The notes below the pieces were generated by a model. The model saw only the letters and a list, made by a program, of their open reading frames with translations. It did not search any database and was not told where the DNA came from. From Chloroflexota bacterium (GTDB lineage: Bacteria; Chloroflexota; Anaerolineae; Anaerolineales; Villigracilaceae), in NCBI GenBank assembly GCA_021812905.1, contig JAKAMM010000003.1, positions 1-20,140 of the forward strand: a stretch of 20,140 nt of DNA. Direction: 5' to 3'. The position numbers and the translations under genes are program-made. Shown one piece after another: positions 16,403 through 20,140 of the stretch (its first letter is position 1; the number at the start of each line of letters is the position of its first letter).

Positions 16403-17355
16403 ACACTCTCCTTGTTTGCAAATTGCAGCTTCAATTGCGCCAGGGCCAGCGCACCAAGCAGGCCAGCGTCATCACCTAAGGCGGCCATTTCAATTCTTAG
16501 ATCTTCAAGATAGCGTGGGTGAAAGACATGCTTTTGAAGGCTGATATGGAATGGGTCGAACAATAATGGGCCGACCTGCGAAACTCCCCCGCCAAAGATA
16601 ACGATGGATGGATCGAACGTGTGTAGGAAACTTGCGACGCCGATGCCGAGATATTCACCCGCACGCTGATATGCAGACTTCGCCAGTTCGTCGCCTTGCA
16701 TGGCGGCATCCGCCACCTGACGCGCCGTCAGATTCACATCACGCTTCAAGCTGGACCTCGCGCCGGATTCCATTTCACTGAGCGCGTATCTGACGATGGC
16801 TGGTCCCGACGAGAAAGATTCAAGATGGCCGTAGAACCCACAGGAACAAATCGGCCCGTCCGGGTCGATGATTACATGACCGAGCTCGGCGGCCATGCCA
16901 TGAGTTCCCTGCAGAAGTCGGTCGTTGATGATGACACCACCTCCGATCCCAGTGCTGACCGTGAGGTACAGCACATCATGATGCCCTTTGCCCGCGCCAA
17001 ACTTCCATTCACCAAGCCCCGCCAGATTCGCATCATTATCAAGGAATACAGGGATTTTGAAATAGTCCGAAAGTTTCGGCACAAGCGGAAAGTTGTGCCA
17101 CTCTTGGATATTTGGCGTGGCCAGGATGTAGCCCGAGTGAGGGTCAAGCGGTCCTGGCGATGCGACTCCGATCACAGCAACGCTCCCGTCTTTTGGCCAA
17201 ACGGATTCAATGACTTTGACAAGTCTTTCGTAGACCCCCGGTTCATTTGCCTGAGTTTTGACGCGCTGGTGGTGGATGGGCTGGGTGTTGTCTGATTCGT
17301 AAGCGGCGGCGCGCAAGTGCGTTCCGCCTATGTCTACTGCGATAATTGAACCCAT
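16399..17355 (-). CDS. ROK-family sugar kinase (glucokinase-like)
   Basis: The 318-residue protein starts at ATG 17355 and begins MGSIIAVDIGGTHLRAA, the ATP-binding phosphate-1 motif. Catalytic Asp108 lies in LDNDANLAG, followed by STGIGGGVI (134-142), AELGH (156-160) and the zinc motif CSCGFYGHLES (170-180). In the usual ROK motif CxCGxxGCxE the third Cys is present; here it is His177, which could still bind zinc. The enzyme probably phosphorylates glucose or another hexose, feeding glycolysis, which fits YvcK and GAPDH nearby. An in-frame upstream start at 17403 is less likely: it would place the perfect TATAAT at 17368-17363 inside the gene. That hexamer ends 7 nt before ATG 17355, and there is no Shine-Dalgarno. 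The gene overlaps the aminotransferase start. Confidence 0.92.
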   Translation of the reverse strand: MGSIIAVDIGGTHLRAAAYESDNTQPIHHQRVKTQANEPGVYERLVKVIESVWPKDGSVAVIGVASPGPLDPHSGYILATPNIQEWHNFPLVPKLSDYFKIPVFLDNDANLAGLGEWKFGAGKGHHDVLYLTVSTGIGGGVIINDRLLQGTHGMAAELGHVIIDPDGPICSCGFYGHLESFSSGPAIVRYALSEMESGARSSLKRDVNLTARQVADAAMQGDELAKSAYQRAGEYLGIGVASFLHTFDPSIVIFGGGVSQVGPLLFDPFHISLQKHVFHPRYLEDLRIEMAALGDDAGLLGALALAQLKLQFANKESV

Positions 17356-17362
17356 GAGCGCA

Positions 17363-17368
17363 ATTATA
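17363..17368 (-). promoter_or_regulatory. -10 box of the ROK kinase-aminotransferase operon, leaderless-type position
   Basis: Perfect TATAAT on the minus strand, ending 7 nt before ATG 17355, with no Shine-Dalgarno between. Transcription would begin at or within a base or two of the A of the start codon. No good -35 is seen. Confidence 0.5.
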
Positions 17369-17426
17369 CCGTAACCCATTTGACCAGCCTTTATTTTGCG
17401 CATCGTTTATGACGATATGGGAAATG

Positions 17427-17451
17427 AAAAGGTTCAAAATAAAAAGGTTCA
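17427..17451 (+). repeat. Tandem 10-bp direct repeat upstream of yvcK, possible operator
   Basis: AAAAGGTTCA occurs at 17427-17436 and again at 17442-17451, 15 bp apart, ending 2 bp before the -35 of the yvcK promoter. Two directly repeated sites at this place suggest a regulator binding site. If translation started further upstream the repeat would instead encode a doubled KVQ segment. Confidence 0.4.
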
Positions 17452-17452
17452 G

Positions 17453-17481
17453 TTGACTCTTGTCTCAAACACTGCTAAACT
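17453..17481 (+). promoter_or_regulatory. Promoter of yvcK-like gene
   Basis: TTGACT (17453-17458), a 17-bp spacer, and TAAACT (17476-17481) preceded by TGC form a sigma-70 promoter with an extended -10. This is the best complete promoter in the window. The -10 ends 7 nt before GTG 17489, so transcription probably starts at that GTG. Confidence 0.65.
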
Positions 17482-17488
17482 CCTTCGC

Positions 17489-18820
17489 GTGAAAGAAACT
17501 CATCAATCCTTCTTGCAACGATTTAGGCAAGGCTTGCAGCTATCCTTGCGCTGGTTCCTGCCCGGGCTGGGCATCAAGCGTTGGATGGTAATGATTTTAT
17601 TGGGGATTACCATGTTGGGCGTGGGACTTGGCATCTTCCTGCTCAACATTTATCGTACCGATACAAGCAACCCGACGGTTTTGTTTTTTCTTTCTTATGC
17701 ATCCCTGCGTTTTTTGCCGCGCATGATGCGGGTCTTAATTTTCGGCTCGCTTGGAATCGGCTTTGTGGTTTATGGGATCTGGGGATTGAACCGTGCTTTG
17801 CTTCGGCCATTTCTGCGGCCAGGACGCGCGGTCGTTGACCAGATCGCGGACTATCGCCGCCGCGAACGTGGACCGCGTGTGGTGGCCATCGGCGGCGGGC
17901 ATGGGCTGTCCACGCTCTTGCGCGGACTCAAAGAGCACACTCGTAATCTCACGGCGGTCGTCACTGTGGCAGACGATGGCGGTTCGTCGGGACGTTTGCG
18001 CGAGAGTCTTGGCATTCTTCCACCGGGTGATATCCGTAATTGTCTTGCGGCTCTATCCAACGATGAAGCTTTGCTGGCTCAGCTTTTTCAGTATCGTTTC
18101 AGCGGCGCGCCGGGATTGGAAGGTCACTCGTTTGGAAATCTGTTCATCTCCGCCTTGACCGAGATCACAGGCAGTTTTGAGGAGGCTGTGGCCGAGTCTG
18201 GTCGGGCGTTATCGGTGAGTGGACGCGTTTTGCCATCTACGTTGCATGATGTTCGTTTGGTGGCAGATGTCCGTTTGCCGCATTTAGTTAACGAGGTCAG
18301 GGTTCAGGGCGAAAGTAAGATCCCCGAAATGGCGGGACGAGTCCGAAGGGTCTGGTTGGAGCCGAACAACCCGCCTGCATTTCCACCGGTCCTGCAATCC
18401 ATCCTGAGCGCGGAGTTGATCGTGATCGGTCCAGGCAGTTTGTACACGAGTCTTCTGCCAAATTTGCTGGTCCCCGATTTGCTGGCTGCGATTCATGCCA
18501 GCCGTGCCATCAAAGTTTTTGTTTGTAATATCGCCACTCAGGCGGGCGAGACAGACTCGTATTCCTGCTATGATCATGCGCGCGCGGTGGAGCAGCACAT
18601 CGGTGAGGACTTGTTTGATGTGATATTGTGCAATGAAAATTATGAAGGCGATCCCGGCGTCAACTCGGAGTGGGTGCGTGCCGATGAAAAGACCATGACC
18701 GATACGCGCTCTTATTGCGCCGATCTAATCGATGACGAACATCCCTGGCGGCATAATTCAGTTAAGTTGTCTCAAGTGCTCATGGATTTATTTTTTGAAC
18801 GAACCGGACCTTTGAGATAG
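17489..18820 (+). CDS. yvcK: Membrane-anchored YvcK-like (UPF0052/CofD-related) protein
   Basis: The 443-residue protein has two or three N-terminal hydrophobic segments (about 32-54 and 63-102), then a cytoplasmic YvcK domain. Its signatures are VVAIGGGHGLSTLLRGL (131-147), VTVADDGGSSGRLRESLGILPPGDIRNCL (158-186), GHSFGNLFI, and IGPGSLYTSLLPNLLVPDL. YvcK of Bacillus binds UDP-N-acetylglucosamine and is needed for cell shape and growth on gluconeogenic carbon; the family is related to the CofD transferases. Bacillus YvcK is about 320 residues and soluble, so the roughly 110-residue membrane extension is distinctive. I prefer GTG 17489 as start: a good promoter ends 7 nt before it. In-frame TTG 17396 and ATG 17417 lie upstream, have no ribosome binding site, and would include the promoter in the coding region. 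Divergent from the ROK kinase, followed by GAPDH. Confidence 0.87.
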   Translation: MKETHQSFLQRFRQGLQLSLRWFLPGLGIKRWMVMILLGITMLGVGLGIFLLNIYRTDTSNPTVLFFLSYASLRFLPRMMRVLIFGSLGIGFVVYGIWGLNRALLRPFLRPGRAVVDQIADYRRRERGPRVVAIGGGHGLSTLLRGLKEHTRNLTAVVTVADDGGSSGRLRESLGILPPGDIRNCLAALSNDEALLAQLFQYRFSGAPGLEGHSFGNLFISALTEITGSFEEAVAESGRALSVSGRVLPSTLHDVRLVADVRLPHLVNEVRVQGESKIPEMAGRVRRVWLEPNNPPAFPPVLQSILSAELIVIGPGSLYTSLLPNLLVPDLLAAIHASRAIKVFVCNIATQAGETDSYSCYDHARAVEQHIGEDLFDVILCNENYEGDPGVNSEWVRADEKTMTDTRSYCADLIDDEHPWRHNSVKLSQVLMDLFFERTGPLR

Positions 18821-18934
18821 AATTGAAATTGTTCTGGCAGCCAGTTAGTTGGTTCACCCGCCTTGTCTTCAAATTTCGCGGTAAGATCGTAGCGTGAGAT
18901 AAATCACTACCAAAATATTTTAGGAGATACCATC

Positions 18935-19990
18935 ATGATAAAGATTGGAATTAACGGCTTTGGCCGCATTGGACGTCAGGTACTGAAGGCGATCCGCGAT
19001 TACTATCCCAACGAATTGGAGGTGGTCGCCTTCAACGACATCGGTGATATGCCGACCATGGCGCACTTGCTCAAATACGACTCGAATTATGGACGTTTCA
19101 ACGGCACGGTTGAAGTCGCTGAAGACGGCTTGCACGTTGACGGTAAAAAGATCAAGGCCTTCAAGGAAACCGATCCGGCCGCGATCCCGTGGGGCAGTCT
19201 CGGCGTGGACATCGTGATCGAGTCGACCGGCTTGTTCACGATCAAGGAAGACGGCGTGAACAAGAAGGGCAAGACCGTCAAGGGCGCCGTCAATCACATC
19301 ACCAAGGGCGGCGCGAAGAAAGTCATCATCTCCGCTCCGGCTGAAGGCGAAGACCTGACCATCGTGCTCAGCGTGAACGAAGACAAGTATGACCCGAAGA
19401 AACATCACGTTCTTTCGAATGCCTCCTGCACGACGAACTGCCTCGCGCCGGCGGTGAAGGTTGTACACGACAAATATAAGATCAAGCGCGGCTTCATGAC
19501 GACCATCCACTCGTACACGAACGACCAGAAGATTCTCGACCTTCCGCACTCGGACTTGCGCCGCGCCCGCGCGGCCGCGATGAATATCATCCCAACTACG
19601 ACCGGCGCGGCCAAAGCCCTCAAGCTGGTTATTCCTGATCTGGCTGGCAAGTTCGACGGTTATGCTCTGCGTGTCCCGACTCCCACTGTTTCCATTGTTG
19701 ATTACACGGCGGAACTCGAAACCGAAACCAGTACGGATGAATTGCGTCAGGCGTTCCGCGACGCCGCCCAACTGCCGCGCTTCAAAGGCATTTTGCAGGC
19801 TGTGGACGAACCACTGGTCAGCATGGACTACAAGGGCGATCCGCATTCATCCTCTGTTGACCTGCCATTTACCTCGGTACTTGGCAAAGAGAAGAACAAC
19901 TTTATCAAAGTGGTGGCGTGGTACGACAACGAATGGGGTTACTCTGTCCGTACCGCCGACCTCGCTGCGATGGTCGCGAAATCACTCTAA
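18935..19990 (+). CDS. gap: Glyceraldehyde-3-phosphate dehydrogenase, type I, NAD-dependent
   Basis: The 351-residue enzyme converts glyceraldehyde 3-phosphate, NAD and phosphate to 1,3-bisphosphoglycerate. Visible are the Rossmann motif INGFGRIGR (6-14), Asp35 in AFNDIGD as expected for NAD preference, catalytic Cys165 in [12 protein letters not shown], His192 in TIHSYTNDQ, and the glycolytic LP pair (203-204). The C-terminal WYDNEWGYS is intact. It is longer than the usual 330-335 residues because of an extra lysine-rich stretch after STGLFT (about residues 103-122, [19 protein letters not shown]). Start ATG 18935 has TAGGAGA at 18921-18927. I could not place a confident promoter in the 114 bp upstream. 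A terminator and then phosphoglycerate kinase follow, the classic gap-pgk order. Confidence 0.97.
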   Translation: MIKIGINGFGRIGRQVLKAIRDYYPNELEVVAFNDIGDMPTMAHLLKYDSNYGRFNGTVEVAEDGLHVDGKKIKAFKETDPAAIPWGSLGVDIVIESTGLFTIKEDGVNKKGKTVKGAVNHITKGGAKKVIISAPAEGEDLTIVLSVNEDKYDPKKHHVLSNASCTTNCLAPAVKVVHDKYKIKRGFMTTIHSYTNDQKILDLPHSDLRRARAAAMNIIPTTTGAAKALKLVIPDLAGKFDGYALRVPTPTVSIVDYTAELETETSTDELRQAFRDAAQLPRFKGILQAVDEPLVSMDYKGDPHSSSVDLPFTSVLGKEKNNFIKVVAWYDNEWGYSVRTADLAAMVAKSL

Positions 19991-19997
19991 ATTTTAG

Positions 19998-20032
19998 ACC
20001 TTGCGAAGGTTGCTAACCTTCGCAAGGTTTTT
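19998..20032 (+). terminator. Strong intrinsic terminator between gap and pgk
   Basis: ACCTTGCGAAGGTT (19998-20011) and AACCTTCGCAAGGT (20015-20028) pair perfectly around GCT, followed by a T-run (20028-20032). It begins 8 bp after the gap stop, and the T-run ends 12 bp before the pgk start, leaving no room for a separate pgk promoter. It may act as a partial terminator that sets the gap/pgk ratio, or as an mRNA processing or stabilising hairpin. Confidence 0.85.
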
Positions 20033-20044
20033 GTTGGAGTTACC

Positions 20045-20140
20045 ATGAACAAGAAAACTGTAAAAGATATTGACATCAAAAACAAACACGTGCTCATGCG
20101 CGTGGATTTCAATGTGCCAATGGCCGACGGTAAAATCACC
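20045..20140 (+). CDS. pgk: Phosphoglycerate kinase, N-terminal fragment (runs off the window)
   Basis: From ATG 20045, with GGAG at 20036-20039, the frame is open for all 32 codons to the edge. It reads [20 protein letters not shown] followed by [12 protein letters not shown]. The RVDFNVP motif is the hallmark phosphoglycerate-binding segment of phosphoglycerate kinase, which makes ATP from 1,3-bisphosphoglycerate. Position right after GAPDH supports the call. Confidence 0.93.
   Translation, partial: MNKKTVKDIDIKNKHVLMRVDFNVPMADGKIT

Noticed and set aside
16696..17295. 199-codon plus-strand frame opposite the ROK kinase
   Set aside because: Antisense shadow; the ROK motifs on the other strand are clear.
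18920..19846. Long (308-codon) minus-strand frame opposite GAPDH
   Set aside because: It is the codon-bias shadow of a highly expressed gene. It contains no recognisable domain, and GAPDH is certain.

Overview
The window looks like an ordinary chromosomal segment of a moderately GC-rich, free-living bacterium. Gene content suggests the Chloroflexota, probably class Anaerolineae: a membrane-anchored YvcK-like protein, a Hanks kinase next to an FHA/winged-helix regulator, a CpXC-domain protein, a broad-specificity class III aminotransferase, and dispersed inverted repeats of a kind I associate with that group. The assignment rests on family resemblance, not on a database search. Coding density is high; no stretch over about 230 bp lacks a gene, and I see no tRNA, rRNA, CRISPR array, transposase or prophage gene.

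Layout. 1-473 (-): 5' part of a family 2 glycosyltransferase. 634-1938 (+): AAA ATPase of unknown role. 2001-5512 (+): glycerophosphodiesterase overlapping by 4 bp a secreted, membrane-anchored GH3 protein. 5567-6562 (-) and 6790-7440 (+): divergent Ser/Thr kinase and FHA-winged-helix regulator. 7499-8584 (+): CcrM-like adenine methyltransferase with no restriction partner. 8659-9873 (+): MFS permease. 9998-11359 (-): CpXC/coiled-coil protein. 11479-13287 (-): oligoendopeptidase F. 13404-14969 (-): soluble GAF-PAS histidine kinase. 15080-17355 (-): class III aminotransferase downstream of, and overlapping, a ROK sugar kinase. 17489-18820 (+): YvcK-like protein. 18935-19990 (+): GAPDH, then the start of phosphoglycerate kinase at 20045.

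How they fit together. The right end is central carbon metabolism: ROK kinase, YvcK, GAPDH and PGK. The kinase/FHA pair is a plausible phospho-threonine signalling unit. The remaining genes look like independent housekeeping or regulatory functions.

The most interesting signals are outside the genes. A 94-bp MITE-like element with terminal inverted repeats, a nested 21-bp perfect palindrome and a 6-bp flanking duplication sits inside the divergent kinase/FHA promoter, and its left end appears to supply the kinase -35 box. At least four genes (glycosyltransferase, histidine kinase, ROK kinase, yvcK) have a -10-like hexamer 6-9 nt before the start codon and no Shine-Dalgarno, suggesting leaderless mRNAs; for yvcK this moves the start to GTG 17489. 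I found no convincing novel multi-gene system.
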